Notes under the pieces: generated by a model
What the model was told of the DNA's origin: nothing
Databases searched by the model: none
The model's input: only the letters and a program-made list of their open reading frames with translations
Shown here: positions 19,301 through 26,680 of the stretch, piece after piece
Layout of the letters: each line of letters starts with the position of its first letter
Position numbering within the stretch: position 1 is the stretch's first letter
Program-made: the position numbers and the translations under genes
Assembly (NCBI RefSeq): GCF_002910915.1
Contig: NZ_NEUF01000048.1
Location: forward strand, 1 to 64,000
DNA length: 64,000 nt
Reading direction: 5' to 3'
DNA from: Streptomyces sp. SM10
Lineage (GTDB): Bacteria > Actinomycetota > Actinomycetes > Streptomycetales > Streptomycetaceae

Positions 19301-20096
19301 CTGGTACGAGAACCACTCGGTGCTGAACGCCGACGGGTCCGGCACCGCGCAGGAGATGCGCAGCCCGGAGCTCGACTACACGGCGGGCCGGACCTACCGC
19401 ACCGACTGGTTCGCCCCGGTCACGAGCCCCCGTCTGGGCACGGGGTACTGGGGGCCGTTCCGCACCGCGAACAACGACATGCAGTTCAACATCACGCCCT
19501 GGACCGACTCGGGTGAGGGCCACTCCGGCTCGATGCCCGAGGACGAGTACGACACCACGTCCTACGCCCTCTACCAGGGCGACACCCTGCTCAAGAAGGG
19601 TGCGGGCCGGGCCGGTTACGCCGGGGGCCTGTCGGCCGAGAAGGTGCCCTACCGCCTGGTCATCGACTCGGTGCGGGACGAGGAGACCTGGAAGACCTCG
19701 ACGCGCACGCACTCCGAGTGGGGCTACGAGTCGGGCGCGCTCCCCGAGGGCACGCAGCAGGCGGACATCCCGCTGCTGCAGCTCGACTACGACGTGGACA
19801 CCGACCTGGCCGGTGACGTCAGGGCGGGCCGGTCCGTCAAGGTCGGCGTCGAGGCGGGCACCCAGGCATGGCTGGACAGCGCGGTGAAGGCGAACAAGGC
19901 CTCGCTGGCGGTCAGTTACGACGAGGGCGGCACCTGGACGTCGGTCGAGCTGCGGAAGAGCGCGTCGGGCGCGTGGACCGCGAAGCTGCGGACACCCGCC
20001 CGGGGCGCGGACTCGGTCTCGCTGAAGGCGCACGCCGAGGGCCCCGGCGGTCTCGTCGTCGACCAGGAGATCATCAAGGCCTTCGGCCTGAAGTGA
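16344..20096 (+). CDS. Secreted subtilisin-like (S8) peptidase, multidomain
   Basis: A 1250-residue secreted protease. A signal peptide with an RR-containing n-region ends near residues 42-45 (VSAGAAP). A pro-region runs to about 225. The catalytic domain (about 235-510) has the triad Asp247 (AVLDTGIDADHPD), His282 (NGHGTHVAST) and Ser452 (GTSMATPH), and oxyanion Asn376 (AAGN). Beta-sandwich domains follow, then a PA-like insert (about 810-890, KAVVVTRSD and KALFVVNDGR), and a long C-terminal region without a recognised anchor. Its substrate is unknown; it is likely extracellular protein degradation. Confidence 0.9.
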   Translation: MTFSLSSVSGRARPARAGRRALLIATSVALVSGAMLPAAVSAGAAPKPSAVVDRHGSAVHDYDITLVTGDVVHYTDGAGDQDTVTVDRPDGAVGGVHVQQAGEEIFVLPDEAASLIAAGKLDKRLFNISTLVEMGYDDKRSAGIPLIATYASAKGRSLPAAPEGSSTVRRLESVHGAALKADKREARTFWSGISRTEKSRSLDAGITKLWLDGKVEAALKDSVPQVNAPQAWAAGYDGKGTTVAVLDTGIDADHPDVKDRVKKTRSFVPGEEVDDKNGHGTHVASTVAGSGAASDGVNKGVAPGADLIVGKVLGNEGSGADSGIIEAMEWAKAEGADVVSMSLGSSIPDDGTDPMSQAVDALSADGGPLFVVAAGNAYGAGTIGSPGSAESALTIAAVDKQDGRADFSSMGPLVRSHGLKPDLSAPGVDINAAASQSVPGIEGMYQSLSGTSMATPHVAGAAAILKQRHPAWSGQRLKDALMSSSKELPDYTPYEQGTGRLDVKAAIDTTIEATGSVEVASYDWPHSASDPVAERTVTYRNTGEKDVSLKLATDTDAAAYTLSTTELTVPAGSTAEAVLSIDPSKVADDTTFSGQVVATDAAGTTVAHTGFAVNKEQELYDLTLRLRDRGGEPMDGIVVLAALGDPQLGLVQVSGETTLRLAPGNYTAWTSADVDGDTADSKAVAFLAAPETVLDKPTTVTLDASKARKVSVRTPKESEKRQLRYDMARISPDGVVQRDAYQIPLTYDQLWAAPTKKVGEGSFSFLTRWRQGEELLDLTADGHDVPVTVQNGSVVAEDSEQKLTGVYAGDGAPSDYKGRSVRGKAVVVTRSDAVPPADRLANALAAGAKALFVVNDGRGVAMESYAPYGEQTTIPVASVQKTVGQTLIRAAQRGRKLSVDQKRFASYVYDLVDRHDGVIPDRSLAFTPSTRQLAKVQNTFYGHEETLGGGYRYDIPDYGPGIGFEEYEKFPGTRTEWVSPLRGDSFWYENHSVLNADGSGTAQEMRSPELDYTAGRTYRTDWFAPVTSPRLGTGYWGPFRTANNDMQFNITPWTDSGEGHSGSMPEDEYDTTSYALYQGDTLLKKGAGRAGYAGGLSAEKVPYRLVIDSVRDEETWKTSTRTHSEWGYESGALPEGTQQADIPLLQLDYDVDTDLAGDVRAGRSVKVGVEAGTQAWLDSAVKANKASLAVSYDEGGTWTSVELRKSASGAWTAKLRTPARGADSVSLKAHAEGPGGLVVDQEIIKAFGLK

Positions 20097-20120
20097 CCTG
20101 CTGAGCACCGCCGATCACGG

Positions 20121-20152
20121 CGGGCCCGCGTCCCGGTCAGGGCGCGGGCCCG
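20121..20152. terminator. Bidirectional hairpin terminator
   Basis: CGGGCCCGCG and CGCGGGCCCG are perfect 10-bp arms with a 12-nt loop, 24 bp after the peptidase stop. The stop codon of the convergent small gene (20137-20139) lies in the loop. There is no T-tract, as is common for Streptomyces terminators. Confidence 0.65.
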
Positions 20153-20415
20153 CTGCCGTTCCGCCCGAAGCGTGCCAGGCAGTGCCATACCCGTTTCAGG
20201 TCCTGAGGATCGTGCAGCCCGCGCAGGGCGGCCTCCCCGATGATCCGCGCGTCGAGGTGGCCGCCCTCCGCGAGGGCCGCACCCAGCTCGACGTACTCGG
20301 GTCCCCGGTACTCCGGGTGCCGCTCCAACTCCTGCACACCGAGCAGGAAACCACCGTGCCACTCGACGGGGCGGAGCAGGGCGCGTGTCCGGGGCTGCGG
20401 GGGGCCGGCGCTCAT
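20137..20415 (-). CDS. Small hypothetical protein
   Basis: A 92-residue soluble protein I do not recognise, with Trp24 and a Gly-Phe pair (VEWHGGFLLGVQELERHPEYRGPEYVELGA is split here only as a description of its amphipathic core). The frame is open upstream to 20853, but codon bias and antisense overlap with the next gene make the Met at 20415 the likely start. The neighbours give no functional hint. Confidence 0.5.
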   Translation of the reverse strand: MSAGPPQPRTRALLRPVEWHGGFLLGVQELERHPEYRGPEYVELGAALAEGGHLDARIIGEAALRGLHDPQDLKRVWHCLARFGRNGSGPAP

Positions 20416-20555
20416 CGGACCAGTCTCGTTCGACCGCCCCCTCGGACCTGATGTCCCGCCGGCCGTGTGCCGGCAGAGCCCACGTTCGCCCGTGGGCGAG
20501 GCGCGGGGGAAGGCGCACCCGGGCCCCGTGGATGCGCTCCGGAGCGCACGGGCGC

Positions 20556-20999
20556 TCAGCCCGTCGCGTCGCCCGGCCCGGTTGCATCGGCGCGCCGCTG
20601 CTCCCCGATCCGCCGCTTCGCCTCGTCCCAGGTGATCGGCAGCCGGCCGACCGGGACGTCCCAGAAGACGAACGTCGAGGAGCGCATCGTGGGCTTGAGG
20701 TCCGTCATGATGGCGCGATGCGGCTCGGTCCGGGCGAAGGCGTAGAGCGCCTCGCGACCTTCCCACGCCGACAGGGTGTAGAACTCCCGCTTCACGGGCC
20801 GGGCGATGAGCGAGGCACCGAACGCGCCCGGCGCGGAGCGCACCTGCTTCCACGCGGCCAGGGACTTCAGGAGGAAGCGCGGTACGTCGCGCAGGGAACG
20901 GACCTCGAATCGGGAGGCCATGACCACGGTCGTTCCGTCGGACGGAGGCGGCTGAGGGGTGATCCAGGGGAGCGTCGGCATCGCACTACTCACTTTCAT
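20556..20999 (-). CDS. Dimeric alpha/beta-barrel protein (DUF3291/monooxygenase-like)
   Basis: A 147-residue protein. The pattern VVMASRFEVRSLRDVPRF, then REFYTLSAWEGREALYAFAR and HRAIM, is that of small ferredoxin-like dimeric barrels (antibiotic-biosynthesis monooxygenase fold or DUF3291). The His in EPHRAIM and the Trp in LSAW are typical. The start is either the Met at 20999 or the Met at 20981. Function is unknown; the fold assignment is from pattern only. Confidence 0.6.
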   Translation of the reverse strand: MKVSSAMPTLPWITPQPPPSDGTTVVMASRFEVRSLRDVPRFLLKSLAAWKQVRSAPGAFGASLIARPVKREFYTLSAWEGREALYAFARTEPHRAIMTDLKPTMRSSTFVFWDVPVGRLPITWDEAKRRIGEQRRADATGPGDATG

Positions 21000-21216
21000 T
21001 ATGGATAGTGGTGCTGTCCGCTTCCTATGTTAGGGAGTGTCAGGTCCCGTGTGCCAGTGAATTGCGTGGGACGTCTCCTCGCACCGGGGCGCGCGGGCGG
21101 CGCCGGTCATGGCTGCGCCCCGCGCCCGTACCCCCGTCGGCGTCCCGGCGGAGCGGGGCGGCCGGTGACCGAGGGGGAGCGGGGCGCGGGGCGCCGGGAT
21201 CCGGGTGGTCCGGGGA

Positions 21217-22761
21217 TCAGCGCCCCGACTGCAGCGCCGCCCAGGTAGCGGGGCCGACGCTCCCGTCGACGCCCAGGGCCCGGGTGCTCTGGTAGTCGCG
21301 GACCGCCTTGTCCGTCAGGGTTCCGAAGGCTCCGTCGGCGGTCACCGTTCTGCCCAGTGCCGCGGTAAGGGCGCGCTGCACCCGCTTCACCGCGTCACCC
21401 GAGGCGCCCAGGACGAGCGTCGGCTTGGTGCCCGCGGAGAGCAGCGCGGTCCAGGTCTTCGGGCCGACCGCGCCGTCGGCGGTGAGGCCGCGCGCCGTCT
21501 GGAAGGCCTGGACGGCGCTCCTGGTGGCGGGGCCGAACACGCCGTCCTCGGCACCCGCGTTGTAGCCCTGCTGGTTGAGCAGCGTCTGCACCGCCTTCAC
21601 CTGAGCACCCGTCGAGCCCGACTTCAGGGTCGTGTACGCCGAGAAGCTCAGGCCGTCCGCCCCGCTGCCCGAGCCGCCGACGAGCTGCATGTAGTAGGAC
21701 CAGTTCCAGTTGACGCCCGGGTCGGTGTGGTCGTTCCCGGGTGCCTCGCTGTGCCCGATGATGTGCGACCGGTCCTTGGCGATGCCGTACCGGTCGCAGA
21801 GGTGCTTCGTCAGGGCCGCCGAGGACCGGTACATCGGGTCGGTGAACCACGACGGGTTGTCGATGAACCCCTCGTGCTCGATGCCGAGCGACGAGGCGTT
21901 GGCGCTCTTGGCGTGGTACGCGGTGTCCTTGTCGCGGACCATCTGGGTGATCTGGCCGTCCGAGGAGCGGACCACGTAGTGGGAGCTGACCTTCGAGGTG
22001 GCGTTCTGGAACCAGCTGATGGTCCCGGCGTACGACCCCTGCGTGACGTGGATGACCACCTTGTCCACCGTCGCCGTACGGTTCACCGCGAAGTTGGAGG
22101 AGTTGGCTGCCACCCAGAGGGCCGGGGGGTAGTCCGGGCTCTGGGCGGTGACGTCGGCCTTGGCGAGGGGGCCTTTCTCGGGGGTGACCGGGCGGGAGGT
22201 GACGGAGACCTTCTCGCCCCCGGCCACGGTGGTCCGCAGCCCTTCGGCGAGGAAGGTGTAGACGGTGTCGGCGTAGAGGGCGGCGATGGCCCCCTCGGCC
22301 GCGCTGTAGCGCGCCACCGCCGGGTACCAGGCGTCGATGTCGGCCCGCTCGGCCTTGTCCAGGCCCAGCGCGTCGGCGTGGTCCCGCAGCACGGCCGCGC
22401 CGCCCAGGATGTTGGCCCCGGTGTCCTCGCGCAGAACCGCGGTGGACTTGCCCGTCAGTGCGGCCGCCTTCTCCAGGGAGTGGTTGACGGGGTTGCTGAC
22501 GAGGTGCATCACGCCGTAGCCGTTGTCCTGGCTGGGGAGGCCGGCGTGTCCGTCCAGGTGTGTCTCGCCGTAGCCGACGGCCGCGAGCAGGTCGCGCGGG
22601 ACGCCGTACTTCTCGGCGGCCCGCTGGAAGGCCTGGTTCATGGGGTCGGTGTCGGCCGGAGCCGCGCCGGCCGGGTGGCCGGCGGCGACCAGGGCGGTGG
22701 CGGTGAGAGAGGCCAGTACGGCTGCGCGGCCTCGGGTGTGGCCGGCGGGACGTCGGGGCAT
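21217..22761 (-). CDS. Secreted N-acetylmuramoyl-L-alanine amidase with two peptidoglycan-binding domains
   Basis: A 514-residue cell-wall hydrolase. The signal peptide ends near AGAAPA (residues 31-36). Residues 45-175 resemble a lysozyme/transglycosylase-like fold (AAVGYGETHLDGHAG then NGYGVMHLV, with a candidate Glu66). The Amidase_2 domain (about 215-360) has zinc-ligand candidates His238 (VVIHVT) and His345/Asp347 (DHTDPG), plus SHYVV and GIEHEG. Two PG_binding_1 repeats (about 375-442 and 447-512) end in KTWTALLSAG and ATWAALQSG. The Met at 22761 has GGAG 7 nt upstream. Confidence 0.88.
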   Translation of the reverse strand: MPRRPAGHTRGRAAVLASLTATALVAAGHPAGAAPADTDPMNQAFQRAAEKYGVPRDLLAAVGYGETHLDGHAGLPSQDNGYGVMHLVSNPVNHSLEKAAALTGKSTAVLREDTGANILGGAAVLRDHADALGLDKAERADIDAWYPAVARYSAAEGAIAALYADTVYTFLAEGLRTTVAGGEKVSVTSRPVTPEKGPLAKADVTAQSPDYPPALWVAANSSNFAVNRTATVDKVVIHVTQGSYAGTISWFQNATSKVSSHYVVRSSDGQITQMVRDKDTAYHAKSANASSLGIEHEGFIDNPSWFTDPMYRSSAALTKHLCDRYGIAKDRSHIIGHSEAPGNDHTDPGVNWNWSYYMQLVGGSGSGADGLSFSAYTTLKSGSTGAQVKAVQTLLNQQGYNAGAEDGVFGPATRSAVQAFQTARGLTADGAVGPKTWTALLSAGTKPTLVLGASGDAVKRVQRALTAALGRTVTADGAFGTLTDKAVRDYQSTRALGVDGSVGPATWAALQSGR

Positions 22762-22844
22762 AGCTGCTCCAGGTCTGTGGGGAGAGGAAGGCCGCCGGAC
22801 CCGGGTGGGGTGGGCCGGGGGCCGTTGAGCCCGCACAGGCTATC

Positions 22845-22861
22845 CATGTGATTAACACATG
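22845..22861. promoter_or_regulatory. 17-bp perfect palindrome upstream of the amidase gene
   Basis: CATGTG-ATTAA-CACATG is a perfect inverted repeat centred about 92 bp upstream of the amidase start, in an AT-rich patch that likely includes the promoter. It resembles a Crp half-site pair, but the spacer is 5 rather than 6 bases. Confidence 0.45.
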
Positions 22862-22977
22862 ACAATGAGGTCTACGCGTGTCCAACTCCTCGTCACTCCA
22901 ATGGAGTTGTGTGCCGAACGCCCTTCCCGGGGCGGACCGTCACCCCCGCGCACGGGGGTGACGGTCCGGCGTCGGAG

Positions 22978-23709
22978 CTACCAGCGGTCCCGGTGGATGA
23001 CGTCGGCCACCGGCCGGCGCCGGACCGGCCCGAAGTTGCCCTGCGGCCATCCCACCGGAATGGCGGCGAAGGTGTGCGTGTCCGAAGGGATCCCGAGGGC
23101 CTTCTTCCACTCCTGCTCCAGCATCAGGTGCCAGATGGTGACGTTGGCGGCGAGCCCCAGGGCCCGCGCGGCCAGCAGGACGTTCTGTACGCCGGGATAG
23201 ACGCAGGAGCCCTCGGCGAGCGCCTGGAAGCGCGTCTGGGTGTTCGTCATGTGCTCCAGGCCCGCCGGGCCGAGCGACTCGGCGTAGATCCCCAGCCCCT
23301 CCTCGTCGAACCGGGGCTCCGGGAACCTGTAGCAGGGGATGATCAGTGCGGGGGTGTCCGCGAAGTGGTCGCGCTGGTGCTCGATCGCCGCCACCATCCG
23401 CCCGTACGCCGCGTCGGGCATGCCCTCCGGCGCGTGCTTGCCGGTCGTCGCGAGATAGGCATCCACGCACCGCTTCCACAGCGGGGCCAGGTCGGCCATG
23501 ACCGTGCGGTCGGTGACGACCACGTACTCGTAGCACTGCATGTTGCCGCCGCTGGGTCCCCAGACGGCGGCCTGTATGAGCTGCTCGAGCGTCTCGTCCG
23601 GTACGGGGTCCGGCTTGAGGCGGCGCATGGCGCGCATGGTCGACATGGTCGGAAAGAGCGCGGGCCCGTCGGGGGATGGCGCGTCGGCGTACACCGTTTC
23701 GAAGGTCAT
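22978..23709 (-). CDS. Nitroreductase-family FMN oxidoreductase
   Basis: A 243-residue nitroreductase-fold protein. The N-terminal FMN phosphate-binding Arg run (MRAMRRLKPDPVP, about residue 27), WGPSGGNMQCYEYVVV (about 52-67) and the central YPGVQNVLLAARALGLAAN helix are characteristic. The C-terminal IPVGWPQGNFGPVRRRPV motif is common in the actinobacterial subgroup. The substrate is unknown. The ATG at 23709 lies upstream of a 485-bp gap and is divergent from the ACP gene. Confidence 0.85.
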   Translation of the reverse strand: MTFETVYADAPSPDGPALFPTMSTMRAMRRLKPDPVPDETLEQLIQAAVWGPSGGNMQCYEYVVVTDRTVMADLAPLWKRCVDAYLATTGKHAPEGMPDAAYGRMVAAIEHQRDHFADTPALIIPCYRFPEPRFDEEGLGIYAESLGPAGLEHMTNTQTRFQALAEGSCVYPGVQNVLLAARALGLAANVTIWHLMLEQEWKKALGIPSDTHTFAAIPVGWPQGNFGPVRRRPVADVIHRDRW

Positions 23710-24194
23710 GATCGCGAAGTTTACGACTCAATCACCTTCGCGGGGAGTCCTGTTGGCGACCCGGTTCGACGCCGGCGTCCGCAGGTCAGGGCCGCCGGAG
23801 CAGGGCCGCGGGAACACCGCCGTCGGTCACCGCCGGCACTCGGCGCACCGCGCGGGGCCGGTCGCGCCGGCAGGGGGACCGGACAACTCGCCTGCGGTCC
23901 GCCCCAGTTGTCGGGACCGCTCGGGGCCGCCCCGTCGTGCCGCTCCGTTGCCACGGCGCGTTCCTCCCCTGTCGGGCACCGCTGTCCGTACGCCCGTGCC
24001 CATCGCCGTCACCCTCCCCGGTGTGGCGGATTCGCACATCTGCCCGTCCCCCCTCCTCATGGGGGAACGGGGTCCGGAAAACCGGCCGCGACGGCGTATA
24101 AAGGGTCCCTCCCGAGCAGCCGGCGTCCCCCGATGGCCACCTCACCCACCACGCGGCCGGCGTCACCGCGTACCGAGAGCGCAGGAGCGTCCCC
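23710..24194. other. 485-bp non-coding gap with a possible promoter
   Basis: No reading frame here has coding character. A TATAAA at 24097-24102 is unusually AT-rich for this DNA and lies about 93 bp before the ACP start, so it may be the -10 for the trio. No convincing -35 is seen. An AGGAG ribosome site at 24183-24187 serves the ACP gene. Confidence 0.4.
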
Positions 24195-24428
24195 ATGAGC
24201 ACCTCGGAAGAGATCAGCGCCTTGCTCGTCACCAGGTTCGGAACCGATCCGGGGGCCATCAGCCCCGAGGTGCCGCTCCGTCAGCTGAGGCTGGACTCGC
24301 TCGCACTGGAAGAGCTCCGGCTCCTCATCGAGGACCGCCTGGACATCGATCTGGAGGACGTCGTCCTGTCGTCACGCGACACCGTCGGCCACCTGGTCGC
24401 CGCCGTGTGCAGCAAGGCCGGCGCGTGA
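24195..24428 (+). CDS. Acyl carrier protein
   Basis: A 77-residue ACP with the phosphopantetheine attachment Ser35 in the LRLDSLALEEL motif and a predicted four-helix fold. AGGAG lies 7 nt before the ATG. The last codon overlaps the GTG of the ketosynthase gene (GTGA), so the two are translationally coupled. ACPs tether acyl chains as thioesters; the adjacent ketosynthase is the likely partner. It is not the housekeeping fatty-acid ACP, judged from context. Confidence 0.88.
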   Translation: MSTSEEISALLVTRFGTDPGAISPEVPLRQLRLDSLALEELRLLIEDRLDIDLEDVVLSSRDTVGHLVAAVCSKAGA

Positions 24429-25699
24429 CGGGCCGGGGGCCGTTCGCACGCAGGTCCGCCCGTCCGGGCATCGAGCCGTTCAGCGCCGCGGTCACCGGCA
24501 TCGGCCTGGTCACCGCGGCCGGCGTGGGGGCCGACGCGGCCTGGCGCGGAGTGTGCGGCACCGGCCCCGCCCCCTCGGTCCCGCACCTGCCGGAACTCGA
24601 GGGACTGCCCTGCGACTTCATGTACACGGTCGACGGCCTGGACACGAAGGCGGCGCTGGGCGTCGCCGCGCAGCGGCTGATGGACCGCTTCTCGCAGCTG
24701 GCCGTGATCGCCGCCCGCGAGGCCGTCGCCGATGCCGGGCTCGACCCCTCGGTCTGGGACAGAGGCCGGGTCGCCGTCGTGATCGGCTCCGCCCATGGCG
24801 GGCTGCCCTTCTACGACGAGCAGCACACCACCCTCTCCGAACGCGGCGCACGCCGCGTCTCCCCGAAGCTCGCCCCGCTGAGCGTCGTCAACGGCGCCGC
24901 CAGCAGCGTCGCCATGGACCTCGGGGTGCACGGCCCGAGCCAGGCCGTCTCCACGGCCTGCTCGTCGGGGACCGTGGCCATCGGCACGGCCCACCAGATG
25001 CTCCGCACCGGAGCCTGCGACATCGTCGTCGCGGGTGGTGCCGAATCGGTCCGCTCCCGGCTCCTGATCGCCAGTGCCTGCCAGATGCGGGCCGTCTCCA
25101 CCCGCACCGACGACCCGGCGGCCGCCTGCCGCCCCTTCGACACGCACCGCGACGGCTTCGTCGTGGGCGAGGGCGCCGGCCTCCTCGTCATGGAACGCCC
25201 CGAGCACGCCCGCGCCCGCGGCGCCACCGTCCGCGCCCGGGTCGCCGGATACGGGGCCTCCAGCGACGCCCACTCCGCCGTGGCTCCCGACCCCGACGGC
25301 CTCGGCATCGAACGGGCCCTGCGCACCGCCCTGGCCGACGCGGGCGTCGACGCTCCCGACATCGGCCACGTCAACGCCCACGGGACCTCGACCGTCGCGA
25401 ACGACCTCATCGAGTCGGCCATGCTGCGCCGTGTCCTCGGCGAACACCCCCTCGTCACCTCGACGAAGGCCATGACCGGACACACCCTGGGCGCCGCGGG
25501 CGGCATCGAGACGGCTCTGACCGTCCTCGCGCTCCAGCACCAGCTCGTGCCGCCGACCGCCAACCTCGACGCGCCCGACCCCGCGATCCCCGTCGAGGTG
25601 GTGAGCAAGGAGGCCCGGCATGCCGCGTTCGACTGCGCCGTCAAGACCTCGCTCGGCTTCGGCGGCCACAACGCGGCGCTCGTGCTCACCAGAGCCTGA
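24425..25699 (+). CDS. Beta-ketoacyl-ACP synthase (KAS I/II type)
   Basis: A 424-residue condensing enzyme with the full KAS I/II triad Cys179 (VSTACSSGT), His319 (VNAHGTST) and His353 (TGHTLGA), plus Lys348 and the terminal GFGGHNAALVL. It would catalyse decarboxylative Claisen condensation on ACP-bound acyl chains. Translation is coupled to the ACP gene by a GTGA overlap. The N-terminal TGIGLVTAAGVG matches FabF-like starts. The cluster has no chain-length factor, reductase or acyltransferase, so it cannot be a complete type II PKS by itself. Confidence 0.9.
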   Translation: MTGRGPFARRSARPGIEPFSAAVTGIGLVTAAGVGADAAWRGVCGTGPAPSVPHLPELEGLPCDFMYTVDGLDTKAALGVAAQRLMDRFSQLAVIAAREAVADAGLDPSVWDRGRVAVVIGSAHGGLPFYDEQHTTLSERGARRVSPKLAPLSVVNGAASSVAMDLGVHGPSQAVSTACSSGTVAIGTAHQMLRTGACDIVVAGGAESVRSRLLIASACQMRAVSTRTDDPAAACRPFDTHRDGFVVGEGAGLLVMERPEHARARGATVRARVAGYGASSDAHSAVAPDPDGLGIERALRTALADAGVDAPDIGHVNAHGTSTVANDLIESAMLRRVLGEHPLVTSTKAMTGHTLGAAGGIETALTVLALQHQLVPPTANLDAPDPAIPVEVVSKEARHAAFDCAVKTSLGFGGHNAALVLTRA

Positions 25700-25716
25700 C
25701 AGGAAGCGAGAGCACC

Positions 25717-26619
25717 GTGCCCGAGGAGATCATCCGTTCCCTGACCGTGGACGGGGTGCGCTACGGCTACCGGGTCCTGCGCCGCGACCCGGCTGCCGGC
25801 GGAGCGCCGGCCACCGAACCGGTGCTCGTCATCGGCGGCGCGCTGCAGGGCATGTTCGGCTGGCCGCAGATGGACGACCATCTGGGCCCCGTGACCGACG
25901 TGGTGACGGCCGACCTGCCCGGCATGGGCACGGCCGATCCCCTGCCTTCCGGTCCCGGCGCACCGGTCCTGCGCGCCGCGGTCACCGCCATCCTCGACGA
26001 TCTGGGTGTCTCCCGGATCAATCTCTTCGGCTTCTCCTACGGCGCGTCCATCGCCTTCGGCTGCGCACAGCACGACCCGGGGCGCGTCGCCAGGCTCGTC
26101 CTCGGCGGCGTCCCCACGCACATCGGTGAGGACCGTCGGGCCTACTGGCACAAGGCCACGCGGGCGCTGGCCGACGGGGACGCCGAGGGCTTCGCGACGC
26201 TGGCCGCCGACGGGCTCATGTGCCTGGACCCGGCCCGGCCGGTGCACCGCAGGGAGCTCGCCCGGCGCTACGTGCGGCGCTCCTTCCTGCACGCGCTCGC
26301 CCACTCCGCGCACGCGGCCGACTCGCTGTGCCGGGCACTGGGGGACCGGCCGGACTTCTCCGGCGGACTGTCGGGTGTCCCCGCCCTGGTCTTCGCCGGG
26401 GAGCACGACACGGTGACCTCACCCGAACTGCAGAGGGAGTTCGCCGGGACCATCGAGGGGAGCCGTTTCCTCACCCTTCCCGAGTCCGACCACTGGGTCG
26501 TGCTGGAACGCTCCGACGAGGTCGCCGCCCTCGTCACCCGTTTCTTCACCGACCAGCCGCTCGATCCGGCCGCGGCCCGGCTCCCGCACCAGGCACGGGC
26601 GGGGGCGCGGGCGCGGTAG
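25717..26619 (+). CDS. Alpha/beta hydrolase of the ACP-KAS trio
   Basis: A 300-residue protein with the triad Ser107 (GFSYG), Asp231 (AGEHDTV) and His259 (ESDHWV). The N-terminal half has the strand order and VLVIGGALQGMFGWP oxyanion loop of the alpha/beta fold. It starts at GTG, 17 bp after the ketosynthase stop, so it is co-transcribed. It could be a thioesterase-like product-release enzyme or a detoxifying esterase; the context favours the former, but this is inference. Confidence 0.82.
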   Translation: MPEEIIRSLTVDGVRYGYRVLRRDPAAGGAPATEPVLVIGGALQGMFGWPQMDDHLGPVTDVVTADLPGMGTADPLPSGPGAPVLRAAVTAILDDLGVSRINLFGFSYGASIAFGCAQHDPGRVARLVLGGVPTHIGEDRRAYWHKATRALADGDAEGFATLAADGLMCLDPARPVHRRELARRYVRRSFLHALAHSAHAADSLCRALGDRPDFSGGLSGVPALVFAGEHDTVTSPELQREFAGTIEGSRFLTLPESDHWVVLERSDEVAALVTRFFTDQPLDPAAARLPHQARAGARAR

Positions 26620-26680
26620 CGACAAGGGCTCGGGCTCGTCGAGCGGGCGGCGGCCCGGCAGGGGCCGCCACCCGTCGGGG

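Noticed and set aside
16812..20108. A 1098-codon minus-strand frame over the subtilase
   Set aside because: It mirrors the true gene and shows only Arg/Val/Asp-rich composition, with no motif.
22845..22861. Crp site upstream of the amidase
   Set aside because: The GTG and CAC halves are separated by 5 bases, not the 6 expected for Streptomyces Crp sites; kept only as an unassigned palindrome.
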